NCBI GenBank assembly: GCA_036365145.1
Contig: JAEOAD010000031.1
Span: 11,876,001-11,940,000 of the forward strand
Direction of reading: 5' to 3'
DNA length: 64,000 bases
DNA from: Orientallactaga sibirica
Lineage: Eukaryota; Chordata; Mammalia; Rodentia; Dipodidae
Shown one piece after another: positions 34,125 through 44,690 of this stretch; positions within the stretch are counted from its first letter, which is position 1, and every line of letters starts with the position of its first letter. The notes under the pieces were generated by a model, which searched no databases, was not told the origin of the DNA, and saw nothing but the letters and a program-made list of their open reading frames with translations. Position numbers and translations under genes: made by a program.

Positions 34125-34240
34125 ATTATTATAATTGTTGGTGATGATATTTTGCAGTTCTGGCCATGAGATCAAACCTAGGACCTTATAAATGCTCAGC
34201 AAGTGTGCTACTGAGCCACACGCCCAGACCTCAATATATA
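34125..34240 (-). mobile_element. B4/ID-like SINE fragment
   Basis: TTGCAGTTCTGGCCATGAGATC, CAAACCTAGGACCTTATAAATG, CTCAGCAAGTGTGCTACTGAG and CCACACGCCCAGACC resemble the antisense tRNA/ID-like end of B4. Short, so family assignment is tentative. Confidence 0.5.
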
Positions 34241-34244
34241 TTTT

Positions 34245-35080
34245 GAATTTTTTTTTTGAGTTCTGAGTCTTGATTCCTGGCAGGCCACCAGAAGTGCTGC
34301 TCAGAAATGTCACCAAAGAACAAATGGATCCTTGCCTCACTGGCACTGACACGAGTAGTGCAGGAGGAACGAGCCATCTGAAGAGAGAGATAAATGGTTC
34401 TCTTCTGTTTCTTTCTGGGAATTAAAATTGACCTAGATGAGGTGGACAGACTTGGATAATGAATTGCTGAGCAAAACCACAGAGGCCAAAGCTGAAGGAT
34501 CGCTTGCCGAAGCGTCTTGTACCTGGATATTATTTTCAAGATCAATGAAGGGAAGACTGGAGCACAGAGCCAGGCTTGCACCTGTGTTTCTGATGCAGTA
34601 AATACACTTTTCCGAAATCAATAGGGTGACTCTGCAGAGCCTGGAAACGTGGTGTAATTATTGCACAGAGAATTACAGTTGTCACACATTGATTTTGTCT
34701 TCTCAGCAAGTAGCTGTAGGTTTCCTCCTACTGGCAACGTCGCTCTGTGCTGTTTCCTTTCCCAAGTCTGAGGTGCAGAGCCCCCGCCATGATCCTGGAT
34801 TCAGAAGGAAAAGAGTTAGATACGAAGGGGTGGGGCTCTATCTGTACTCAGGACCTTGGTCAGAGTGAGGCAGCTGAGAGAGTCTCAAGGTGGGACAGTG
34901 TCACTCTGTGACTGGCATCACTGTCAGTGGAGGTAGCCTCACACACTGTGTGTGCAGGATTTTCCATTCTCTAAATAAGGCCAGGAAAGTTGCTTTTGTA
35001 GTCCTAAAAAGGCCACCCTGATCATAGCTATAGAAGTAGCAGTTTCTAAAGTGGCTAATGTATGGTATAAAGATTCATTC
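34245..35080. other. Unannotated DNA with candidate conserved block
   Basis: The 34400-34760 stretch (GACTTGGATAATGAATTGCTG, GTGTAATTATTGCACAGAG) is non-repetitive and conserved-looking (see findings). No coding feature is supported. Confidence 0.4.
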
Positions 35081-35082
35081 AC

Positions 35083-35320
35083 GGGCCTGGAGAGATGGCT
35101 TAGCGCTTAAGGGCTTGCCTGTGAAGTCTAAGGGCCCCGGTTCAAGGCTCGATTCCCCAGGACACTCGTAAGCCAGATGCACAAGGTAGCACATGCATCT
35201 GGAGTTTGTTTTCAGTGGGTGGAGGCCCTGGAGTGCCCATTCTCTCTCTCTCTGCCTCTTTTTTTGTCTGCCTGTCGCTCTCAAATAAAATAAATATAAA
35301 TAAACAAAAAATTAAAAAGA
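35083..35320 (+). mobile_element. Dip SINE, B-box-insertion subfamily
   Basis: It starts GGGCCTGGAGAGATGGCTTA. The B-box area reads GGTTCAAGGCTCGATTCC, a B box with an internal 7-base insertion. The CT run at 35241-35252 and AAATAAATATAAATAAAC tail follow. Flanks AGATTCATTCAC and AGAGTCATTCAC are a near-identical TSD. Confidence 0.92.
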
Positions 35321-35324
35321 GTCA

Positions 35325-37180
35325 TTCACTTGCTTACTTGCTGGTTTATTTTATTTTATTTTTTCATACAAGAGCTCTTGTGTTCATGGCTTGTCTAAAG
35401 AAAGAGAGCTTCTGTTTGGTGTGGAGCAGTCCTGAGGACCCAGGCAGGAGGCAAAGCAGCAATATCCCTGCAACAGGAGGGGTGGAGCCTGAGGGAGGGG
35501 AAGCTGTTTTACCAGGTTGATCAAGTATGACAGGCCTAGCAGCTTCTCCTGTTGTGGCCTGTACTCACAAAATGCAAGGAGCGTGGGCTAATGGTGGCTG
35601 ACATCACCTAAACATAGAGAAAGTAAGATTAGCAGAGAAAACCCAAGCCTAATGCTGAGCTCACTTGTAGATCCCAAGAAATTGGGAGGGAACCTCCGGG
35701 GCCTGCAGGGCTGGTCTTAAGGTGGTGTGATACCACATGCCTGCACTGCAAGTAAGTCTGTCTGGAGCGATTGCCCTGCCTTGGGGCCTGCCCACCCCTA
35801 CTCCAATTTCACTCTACACTCTCTGCAACCATCTTTGCAATGATACCTTCTTTGCTGGGGATGGTTGGATTAAATAATGAGCAGTTTTGTTGGGACCCTT
35901 CTACTCTTACCAATTAGTGAGGACCCCAAAGAGCTTGTGATAATGCAGGCTCTGTCTGTGGGTATTCACCACATTAGAGATGAACACTGGATATGTACAG
36001 GGGCGAGGTCTGTGAGCCTCCTTGGTGGCATCTTCCCATGTCTATGGAAACCAGTCCTGTGCTCTCAGAACAGAATGAGCTCACAGCTGCAGATAAGGTC
36101 TCAGGCGAATTATGGGTTCTGTTTTGGTGTGACTGGTGCAGGTTTTGCCCTCATAGACACATCTCTGCAGGGTTTGCAGACTCCTTGGGAGTTCCCAAGC
36201 CACAGTCTGAGAAATCTGTTGGGTTAGAAGCCGCATGGGAACCTCCATGTTCTAACTTGTCCCCAAGTACCTTTTTACCCAAACTTCACTCCCCTTACTC
36301 CCTGGTCCTTGTGATCCCCATTAAGTGAGTTTAGACAAGACACAAGATGATAAGGAGAGGCAGGCAGAGTTTATGAGGCACTCTCAAAGGTGAGAGTGGA
36401 CACTAGCCAAAGGGACCGTCAACTTACATTTTTAAGTAAGTTTTATATTATCTCTTGAAGTCCTTAGAACACATGAGTTTCCTGAGTGGTGATCTCCTGA
36501 CAGGTCCATTTGGATTCTGCTAGAGAGTAATTTTATGATCTTTCAGGCAGTTTAGAATGTCCACCCAGTCTAGGAGATGTGACTCAAATCCAGTTCTTTT
36601 GACCCAAAATCAGAGTCTTGTATTGTCAGTCTTGACCAGAAAGGAGGGGTGACAAGCTACTTAACACTGTGAATTCTTAGGCTACACCTTTGTCCACCCA
36701 TCTATTTGGCAGATCCTAAGGGCTGTCTTCTGACTGGTTCCTGTGCCAAGCCTGGCCCATGGAAAAGTGGATGTCATCTGAGTTCAGAAATCCTTTCCTC
36801 CACAATGCCCAGGAGCCCATGGCTCTATGAACAGCCGTTGAGGTCAGTGTTTATATTGTAACCACGATAAGGCTACCAGGGAGAGTAACAAGCATCTGGG
36901 CCTAGTTGGAGGCCTGGCAGGCTTTCCTGAGAAGTGAACCCATGTCAGACTGAAGTGGAAACAGACACAAGCTGGGTGAGGAGCCCAGGCAGTGGCTCAT
37001 GAGTGATTTTATCAGGACAGGAGTTCCTGGGGTTGAAGCACAGGAAGGGGTATGCTGAAGGTGAAGGGCCTATAAAGTATTTTATATCCAACACAGAAGG
37101 GAGGCCAGGTAAGAAGTTTCTAGATAGTCTAATACTGTAGGACCACCCTCTCTGGGCCCCAAAGGAGTCCCTTGTTCTCT
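35325..37180. other. Unannotated unique DNA
   Basis: A (TTTTA)n patch sits at 35347-35362. Two overlapping plus frames of 116 and 111 codons (35877-36328) have no domain signature. CGAATTATGGGTTC and similar words do not resolve to a family. Nothing further is seen. Confidence 0.4.
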
Positions 37181-37184
37181 ATTG

Positions 37185-37400
37185 CCCCCTCAAGACACAC
37201 ACTATCATGTCTCCCAATTCCTAGCCATCATCCCCAGTTCTGTGCCCTGGTTCACATTGTTTCCTCTGCCTGAGGCCCTAGGCATATACTCACTTCAACT
37301 CATATCGCTCTCAGTAGTTTCCCTTTTATATCCCCCACCTGTGCCCAGACATCTTCCCTGTCCCGCTTCTGTCCTGTCTCTTTCATAGGAGTTCGCACAG
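37185..37400 (-). mobile_element. L2 LINE 3' fragment
   Basis: CCCTGGTTCACATTGTTTCC, TCTGCCTGAGGCCCTAGGC and CCCCACCTGTGCCCAGACAT match the antisense L2 3' pattern (TTTGCAC-TGTTCC-TCTGCCTGGAA type). Decayed. Confidence 0.45.
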
Positions 37401-37469
37401 CTTCTCTCACTGTTGGTCTCTGTTCCGAGTGCTCCACCCCAGCCCTTATGTGGTCTCCACAGAACTATA

Positions 37470-37600
37470 GCTGGGACTGATGGTTATCCCCATCTGGCAG
37501 GTGAGGAAACAAAGGCCCGCAATGCACAAGGCCGCATAGCTAGGGTGAGGCATATAGCTGGAGTCTCGGGGCAAAAGCTCTGGCTGTGGCAACCCCACTA
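37470..37600 (+). mobile_element. MIR SINE fragment
   Basis: TTATCCCCATCTGGCAGGTG, AGGAAACAAAGGCCCGCAATG and AGGCCGCATAGCTAGGG are core MIR words in order. Confidence 0.6.
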
Positions 37601-37819
37601 GGCTGAGCTGATATGCATCGGAAAACTGGGAAGAGGAACAGAGAAGTTGTTCAATGACCGCAAGTCCATCGTCAGAGTACTGATGCGAACTATTGCTTTA
37701 AATAGAAGAAGGGTTGGGGGCAAGGGGCTAGAGGGATGCATGCCAGAGGAATCTTACTCCCTACTAAAGGTGGTCCCACCCTTTGTCATCTTAGCTGTAG
37801 CTCTATAAGGTGTTCCATG

Positions 37820-37843
37820 CTTTTTTTTTTTTTTTTTTTTTTT
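37820..37843 (+). repeat. Poly(T) run
   Basis: An uninterrupted run of about 24 T followed by GGAGAGAG, probably the antisense tail of a truncated SINE or L1 whose body is too short to identify. Confidence 0.9.
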
Positions 37844-37844
37844 G

Positions 37845-38255
37845 GAGAGAGTCATCCTGCTTTTAAGGACCTTGTGGGTCCAAGTCGGGAGTCAGTGGTT
37901 TATCAGATAAAGATCATCTAAGTATCTGTTGCTGTAGGACTGGAGATTGCTTGGGGCTTCTCATTCTGTGTCATTTTCTACCCATCTTGGGGCCGTGTGT
38001 TTGTGTCCCTGGGTCAGACACACAGTAGGTGTGTTCCTTAGAAGTTTAACAAATGACATCATCTCTGCCTTCCCCCTTCCTGGGCATCATGCCTCATGCA
38101 GCTGACCTTAATAAAGAAGTGAGTAATGGAATGATGGAACAGAACAAAAACCCAGATGAGTGCCACGTGTTAAGGTGTTCAGAAGCTGTAATTACTGGCA
38201 TTTTTTCAAGACAGAGGTGAGACTGCACAATGACTAGACAGGTTCTAAAACCATA
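37845..38255. other. Unannotated unique DNA
   Basis: No repeat or gene is recognised. Confidence 0.35.
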
Positions 38256-38260
38256 CTGGT

Positions 38261-38650
38261 GGCTGGGGAGACGGCTCAGCCAGTAATGTGCTTGCCTTGT
38301 AAGCCTGAGGACCTGAGTTTAACTACCCCCAATTCACACATAAAAATGCCAAGCATGTCAATGTGCACCTGTGATCCCAGCTTTGGGGAGGCAGAGACCA
38401 GAAGACCCCTGGAGCCCTCTGACATGGCAGCCTAGCCTAACTGGTGAGCTCTGGTTCGGTGAGAGAACCTATGTCAAAAAAAAAAAAAAAAGGTGAAAAA
38501 ATGTGGATGGTTGGTGTTCATGAGGATAAGACCTGAAGTTGTACTGCAGCTTCCACATGAGCACACTTACAAACATGCGTGCGCGCACACCCACATGCAC
38601 GTGCACACACACACATACACACGTGCACACACACACACACACACACACAA
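38261..38650 (+). mobile_element. B4 SINE with (CA)n tail
   Basis: GGCTGGGGAGACGGCTCAGC, CTGAGGACCTGAGTTTAACTA, CAGCTTTGGGGAGGCAGAGAC, CTAACTGGTGAGCTCTGG and TATGTCAAAAAA are in B4 order. An A run lies at 38476-38491 and the CA-rich distal part at 38585-38649. The 134-codon plus frame overlying it is repeat-derived. Confidence 0.85.
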
Positions 38651-38654
38651 GCTA

Positions 38655-39770
38655 GGTGCTGGTGTCTTTGTTCCAGAGATGGATTTGTACACTGCTCTAA
38701 AATCCCTTACCAACAGAAGTTCTTGTTTTTACTGTTACCAAAAGCAGATGCCTCTTGGGGTTTGCACTTTCCAAGGCCTGGGCTGGGCCATTAGTTCCCA
38801 GAAAGGACATAATGAGAAGAGAAGCCTTGTCAAGGCAATGGTCATGAGACTCATCTCTGGGGCAGGGGCTGGGGTCAAAAACCAGCTTTGGGACTAGGAA
38901 AGCCAGCAAAGGCCTGGCTATTGTCCTTGTCTTATCTCCGATTTCCTGCTGGGGCTGGCTGGCTGCTGAGCTCTCCAGAAGTCCCTTTGGGGTGGCAAGC
39001 CTCCCAGCCTGTGCTGGTGTCCAAGAGCAAGTGATTGAGGGGCACTAGCTGCAAAATGGGGACCCCGAGGGCTAGGGATGGAGGGTGGACGTTGAATGTT
39101 GGCTATTATACATTTACCATGCTGGGCGGTCCCAGTTGCCCTGCTCTATGGATTTTTCCCTGCAGCTCTGCAAATCTACTGGCATATTTATTTAGAAGTG
39201 GAGAAAGCGGAATTTTTCAAAGGGAAGCAATTTGCGGAGGATAAAAAGAAAACAAGTTGGGATAAATGGCTCATCTGGCAGTGGGGAGTAGCCTCTGGCA
39301 CCGGGAGAACTTGAACCTTGTCTGAGCAAGCAGGGGAAACTTGGCCTTCCTGCAGCATCCTAGGGAAAGAGCCACTCTTTACCTTGCTAAAGCTAGAATA
39401 TCTCTCACCCCCAAGGAGAAAGAGCCTAAACTTAAAGCCTGCACCTTTTCAGCATTTGGTAGGTAGATCTTTGTTTTCCTTATCCAGTCACCTTCTGGTG
39501 ACCTTCTTTGTTCAATGACCAAGGCCATTGCTGTAGAATTCCACCCAGGCTTGTAGATTTCTGCGTGGAGCCCATGAAGTGCCTGTAGGCTGCAGCCACC
39601 AGGGTGGTCTAGAAACACAGTGAACTCAAGCTCGTTCTGGCTGTGGAGCAAAGACTCCCACATTATTCAAGGAAAGCCTTGTCTTCCTGTGGCTTGCAGA
39701 GCATTGTCGGATTGGTCCCTTTGTCTTCTTTCTCTTTTTTCTTTCTTCTATCCCTTCATTTCTGACTTTC
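38655..39770. other. Unannotated DNA with candidate conserved block
   Basis: The 39080-39260 segment (GGCTATTATACATTTACCATG, GGCATATTTATTTAGAAGTG) is non-repetitive with a conserved look (see findings). The 39715-39790 stretch is pyrimidine-rich. Confidence 0.4.
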
Positions 39771-39774
39771 TCTT

Positions 39775-39902
39775 TTCTTTTTGATGTTTAGAGATAGGCT
39801 TTCACTATGCAACCCTTGCTGAAATGGAATTCACTATTACCCCAGGCTGGCCTCAAAGTGAGCAATCTCCCTGCCCCAGCTTCCCTCTGCCTGCCTAGCT
39901 TC
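39775..39902 (-). mobile_element. B1 SINE, diverged
   Basis: GTTTAGAGATAGGCTTTCACT, ACTATTACCCCAGGCTGGCCT and TGCCCCAGCTTCCCTCTGCC follow the antisense B1 order. The left arm end is worn off. Confidence 0.6.
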
Positions 39903-39919
39903 ATTTCCTACTGGTTCAT

Positions 39920-40340
39920 TCCTTGTTTTCTCACTGCAGCCTCAGTGAGCCCTGCCTTTTCTCAAATGCATCAGGGGAGTTTCCACCTCAGGGCATTTGC
40001 AGCTACTGTTTCCACCCTCCATCCTTCTAACCCCTGTGCCCTCATGGCCTTCGCTCATTTGGTTCAAGGCTCTGATCAGATATGATCTCATCAGAAAAGG
40101 CCTCCCTACCAGCTTTAGATAAAGCTTCCATGAAGTAGAACTCCTAGTCTCCCCTTTACTGGCCCGGGGACTCAGCTTTTCTTCCATGGCACTTCACCCT
40201 GCCCCAGATACAGTGCATGGTTTGTCCTATTACACGTCAATGTTAGTGCCATCAGGACTCTGGTTAGGTCCCCATTGTGCTCCTATCACGGAAAGCCCAG
40301 CCTGGCCAGGAACAGAGGCTCTCCAGTTCTGTGTCAAGGA
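39920..40340 (-). mobile_element. L2 LINE 3' fragment
   Basis: CACCTCAGGGCATTTGCAGC, TACTGTTTCCACCCTCCATC and CATCAGAAAAGGCCTCCCTA CC are diagnostic antisense L2 3' words in the right order. The overlapping short frames are not genes. Confidence 0.65.
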
Positions 40341-40395
40341 ATCCACTCAACACTTAATCTATTCCATGTGGTCGAGCAAAGGTGAGTTTTGAAAA

Positions 40396-40514
40396 GCCAG
40401 ATGTATGGCACACATCTGTAATCCACGCTCTTGGGAGGTGGAGGCAGGATGGTTACTTAGAGGCCAGCCTGGTCTGCGTAGGCAGACCCTGTCTCCAAAA
40501 AACAGAAAAGGGAG
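40396..40514 (+). mobile_element. B1 SINE
   Basis: AAGCCAGATGTATGGCACAC, TGTAATCCACGCTCTTGGGAG, GTGGAGGCAGGATGG and AGACCCTGTCTCCAAAAAAC. The A-rich tail leads directly into the purine minisatellite. Confidence 0.8.
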
Positions 40515-40529
40515 GGTGGGACTGAAAGA

Positions 40530-40703
40530 GATAGAAGATGGAGGGAAGACATGGAAAGAAAGGAAAAAGAAGGGAACGGAAGGGATGGGAAGGATGGGAA
40601 GGATGGAAAGGAAGGGAAGGGAAGGGAAGAGAAGGGAAGGAAGGGAAGGGAAGGGAAGGGAAGGGAAGGGAAGGGAAGGGAAGGGAAGGGAAGGGAAGAG
40701 AAA
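40530..40703 (+). repeat. (GGGAA)n purine tract
   Basis: About 170 bases of almost pure purine on the plus strand, degenerate at first (GGAAAGAAAGGAAAAAGAAG) then near-perfect GGGAA units from about 40610. It follows a B1 tail. The 103-codon plus frame is only translated repeat. Confidence 0.95.
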
Positions 40704-40904
40704 GCTAAAATGTTAGGTCACTAGAGGTAAGCAGCCCTGGGTTTTTGCATTTGAGCCCTCCAGTTCCTATTGGGTTTTGCTAAGGAAGTTAGCTTCCTGT
40801 CAGAGCTCTCATTTCTTCACTCACACATGGAGAGCATGGGCCTGACCCTGGATTCTCAGTACTTTTCAACTCTTCTCCTTGACCATTCAGTGTTAGACAA
40901 ATAG

Positions 40905-41440
40905 AGGAAAGCTTTATTGAGATATAATTTATACACTATAAAATTAAACCATATAGTATACAACACATACATATATATGTACACACACACACACACACAC
41001 ACACACGTGTGTGTCTCTTGCTCAGTGGGTTAGTAGATTCCTAGGGTTGTGCAATCCTAGGTTGTGCACAGCACAGTTTGAACCATTTCCATGTTCCCAA
41101 AAGGAAGCCCAGACCCATTTTCAGTCTTTCTCCTTGTTCCCCTCATCCCAAGTCAGTAGCAAGAAAAAAAAATCATCTTTCTAGATTTGCCTCTTCTTGA
41201 CCTTATATAAACATGGATCACATGTGACCTTTTGTCATGCGCTCCTTCCCCCTGCTATGCTGTGTTGTTCAGGTTTATCCATGTTGCATGTATGTTTGTA
41301 CCTCAGTCCTGTTTGTGGGTAGCAACATGCCACTTCTCTGCGGCCACACCACACTTTGTTGAGCCATTCACTCATCAGTAATGGATATCTGGGTTCTTTC
41401 CACTTTTCACTAATAAGAGTTATGCTATGAGGAAAGTCAT
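40905..41440 (-). mobile_element. Old L1 (L1M-like) 3' region
   Basis: GCTTTATTGAGATATAATTTA, CACTATAAAATTAAACCATAT, CATTTCCATGTTCCCAAAAG, GGTTTATCCATGTTGCATGT, TTGAGCCATTCACTCATCAG and GATATCTGGGTTCTTTCCAC follow the antisense order of old L1 3' ends over 0.5 kb. Confidence 0.72.
40980..41014 (+). repeat. (CA)n/(TG)n microsatellite
   Basis: About 13 CA units followed by CGTGTGTGTGT, so the run is partly self-complementary and could form a short hairpin. Confidence 0.9.
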
Positions 41441-41444
41441 GGGC

Positions 41445-43705
41445 CAGTTTGGTGAGGCTGAGGAGAGCTTCTATTGGATTCGGGGAGGCCGGTTCTTTGA
41501 GTACCTATCACACCTTGACCCAGGCCTCAAACCAACCCCCAGCTGTTCTCCAATGTTTCAAGTGAAAAATGGCTTTTCTTCACTTGGGCTGTAAGACTCC
41601 GCCCAGGAGGTGTCCTTTAGCACAGGATGGCTTTCTGGCCACTTTTCTCCCTGTCCAGACTCATGCTGTCCCGGCCAGCACTCTACCAGGTGACTTTGCT
41701 TCACCCCATTCTCAGGGTCCCCAGTGGCTAGAGTGGAAATTTTAAGGAACTAGAATTTCCCAAGGCACACAAAGGAAAACAGGAAGCAGGGAAAGCCAGT
41801 AAGAGTGCCGGGGAAGATACCTGGTGTAGGGTAAGAAAGGAAGGACGGGGCCTTGGGGTGAAAGTGACTGTTGGAGTCTGTAGACACAAAGGGCAGACTC
41901 CATGTGATGTGTCCTAGCCTGGAAAGGTTCCAATCATGGTGGCCATGACCGCCATGTCCCAACAACACACCCAGAGTTTCCAAAGTAAAGATAGCACATG
42001 GTGGGGAGGCAGCCTGGGTCCGATGGACTCTTGAGGGCTGGCCTGATGGAAGGAGGTGTGTATAACTAAGAACAGCCTCTAGGGCCACCCTGAGTCAGAG
42101 GAGGGGTTTTATTGCAGTCGCTATGACATGTGTGCTGAGGACTCTGCATTTTCAGTGTGTCAGAGTGGGTTTTTAGGAAAAGGGAACCTGTGGCGGCACC
42201 AGAAAACTTGTGAGATGAGAAACTTACTGGGAGTTTTCCATCCATGACATGCGTACTGAGTCATCAGGTTGAGCTCTGAAAGTACGTTTACTGGCGCTAT
42301 CATTTGTGGTGGTTTGCTTTAGTCATTTTTAGGTGACACAGTTAACACTGTGTCACACTCTCTCCCCTTTTTAGGACATGGTAACGTAGGATATGGTAAG
42401 AAGCTGGGTGCTGACAACTGCTGTAACAAGAAAACCCTCACATGTGGAGTTGTTAAAAATGTGTATTTTGTGCTCCTCTCCACATGGCGGTACTTCCTGC
42501 ATCTTCCTGTTGACATTGTCCATAGGTACATCACTTTCAAGGCTACTGTGCCTACATTGGAGTAGAGGAGGAAGGGACATGTGACATGTGAAGTCCTGTG
42601 ACCCAGGCCAGAAGTCTCTCACATTACTTCCTGTCATAGTCTGCTGGCCAATGCCCATTTCTGTGGCCGAACCAGGAACTGTGGGCTGAGCAGTGAGCAC
42701 AGAAAGCAGCCAGAGCAAGTTCAGTCCAGAGCCAGCACTTCTGTGCCTCAGTGTGCCCATCTGTTCATGTACCATAATCTTTTAAAAGTATTTTCCTCTT
42801 GATGAGCCTCGGGCATCTCTGGGAAATGGTCTCCTTTGATCCCTGTGTTGCAGATGAGGGGAGAATGTCAGTCACTTGCCCAAGGCATTGGGACTGGTGT
42901 CAGGTTGAATGCAGGCATGAATAAAACTTGTCCTGGGCTTTCTATTCTCAAGGCTTGGAGTGTGGCCAGAAGCTGGACATCTAGATGCTCCTGTGTGTGT
43001 CAATGTCTTGCCAGCTCTGGACAGCATTGTGATCCCTGCCTTGGAGGATGTGGTGTAGAGGGGGGGTGGGGGTGGGGAGGTGGGCGGTTGTTGACCTTGT
43101 ACTCTCAGGAGAACCAGACTGGCTAGGTGGAGAGGGTCCCATGGCTTCATCAGGGGCTAGTGAGGGTTCAGTCTTTTGGGATGAGTGAGAGCTGGGTTTT
43201 ACAATCCAATGCCTCAGAGTGCCATAAAGTCTGAGGGAAGACACACGACCCCCACATCACCCCGGACTGGAAAACCCAAAGCCAATCTGCATCAGTTCAG
43301 AGATCCTGGATGGGACACTGGGTCCCTGGAGAGTTGGGTGCCTGTCCCATGATAAGTCTGCAGTCCAAGACCCTGCTCAACCCCAGAGCTCCACACAGCA
43401 CTGAAGAACTGCAATGAGCCCTGACAGGTCAGGTCAGATGTCCTCCATGGCGATGACACTGTCACTGGAGCCTCCCAGGGCTCTCTCCACTTTCGATCAT
43501 CTAACAGATCCCTTCACTGACTATCCACCTTGTAACCTCCAGCCTCTGTTTTTCATGCACGTTGGCCTTTCCTTTAATGTGATACTGGCCTTGATGTTCC
43601 CACCCCTCACCAGCCTGGTCTGGGAAGTAGGAGATAGCGGGTCTGGCCTTGCGGAGGCACAGGAGGGAAGAAATGCTTTGCCCACAGAAGCGCTCCGACT
43701 ATGGG
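41445..43705. other. Unannotated unique DNA with MIR-like patch
   Basis: CCCTGTGTTGCAGATGAGGGG, AGTCACTTGCCCAAGGCATTG and GTGTCAGGTTGAATGCAGG (42838-42920) look like a MIR. TGTGGTGGTTTGC at 42305 resembles a hAT end without a body. A G-rich stretch (GAGGGGGGGTGGGGGTGGGGAGG) lies near 43056-43082. Frames up to 134 codons lack gene features. Confidence 0.4.
42835..42922 (+). mobile_element. MIR SINE fragment
   Basis: CTGTGTTGCAGATGAGGGGAG followed by TCACTTGCCCAAGGCATTG and CAGGTTGAATGCAGG matches the MIR core in order. Confidence 0.6.
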
Positions 43706-43710
43706 AAGTG

Positions 43711-43765
<55 letters not shown>

Positions 43766-43768
43766 CTC
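43711..43768 (+). repeat. (TG)n(GA)n compound microsatellite
   Basis: About 15 TG units switch directly to about 12 GA units. It combines a Z-DNA-prone and a triplex-prone tract. Confidence 0.95.
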
Positions 43769-43769
43769 A

Positions 43770-44690
43770 CAAGTGAGTATGGCACATCTCTAAATTGCTA
43801 CTCTGCAGGCTGCAGGAGGGAGGGATGATAGCCATTTAAAGTCATCAAGCCCCAGGGCCACCATACTACCCCCACCCTGCTCTCAGTGCAGTGGGAGGGC
43901 AACTCACTCTGGAGCCCTAGAGGGGATTTTGTGAAGCTTGTTCGTTCCATATCATTTTCCTGCTGTTCAGCTAAGAGTCTGTGCACTTCATCCTCTCCTG
44001 GTTCATCCAGTGTGTCACCCAGAAGGCATCAGAGCCTCTTCGTTTTGGCAGCCTTGGGGCATTTGTGCCTGGCTAATTATGGGCAGCTCTGATCTGAAGC
44101 AACAAGGTTGGAGTAGAGATAGGTTGAAAAATGACCCAGACAGAAACAGGAACTGGGCTGACAGTCCAGGCAGCACTGTGACTACACCCGTGCTTCGGGA
44201 TGAGGTCAGGGCATTTTTGCTTTTGCTTTGTGACAGATTGAGGACGCAGAGAAGAGTCCAGGCTTTGGACTGACCGAGGCCAGCACTGACGCCAGTGCAG
44301 ATGGAGAGGTTCCTAGTCGGGGAGCGGAGAGTTGGACAGCCAGAGTTTAAGCTGAAGTCAATGATGATGGCCTGTGTACATGTTTGTACATGTGTCATCA
44401 CCATCAGCACCTTTTAGAGAGGTGTTTGTCCCCCTGTACACACAAAAGCCTCACTGTGTCCCCAAGATGCCTGGGGCAAAAGAGTCCCTAAGAGTTGGGT
44501 ACACAATTGAAGTTCTGAGCAGTTCAAAATGTGAGTCCTTCCAGGTCCTGGGTCCAGCACCCAAATTCTATGGGCTCTGGTTTGCCTTCATACACTAAGT
44601 GGAGATAAGCTTTTCCAAGGCTAATGTTAGTGACATTTAATTGAATGGGGCCCTGGGGAGCAGTAGCAGCCTCTGATCCCTATTAACTTG
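43770..44690. other. Unannotated unique DNA
   Basis: No repeat or exon is recognised. Short frames on both strands (up to 131 codons) lack support. Confidence 0.4.

Noticed and set aside
40405..40716. Glu/Gly/Lys/Arg-rich 103-codon frame
   Set aside because: It is a B1 followed by (GGGAA)n translated.
42305..42360. hAT-like end TGTGGTGGTTTGC
   Set aside because: The next 200 bases do not match any hAT body seen elsewhere in the window, so the short match is likely chance or a tiny remnant.
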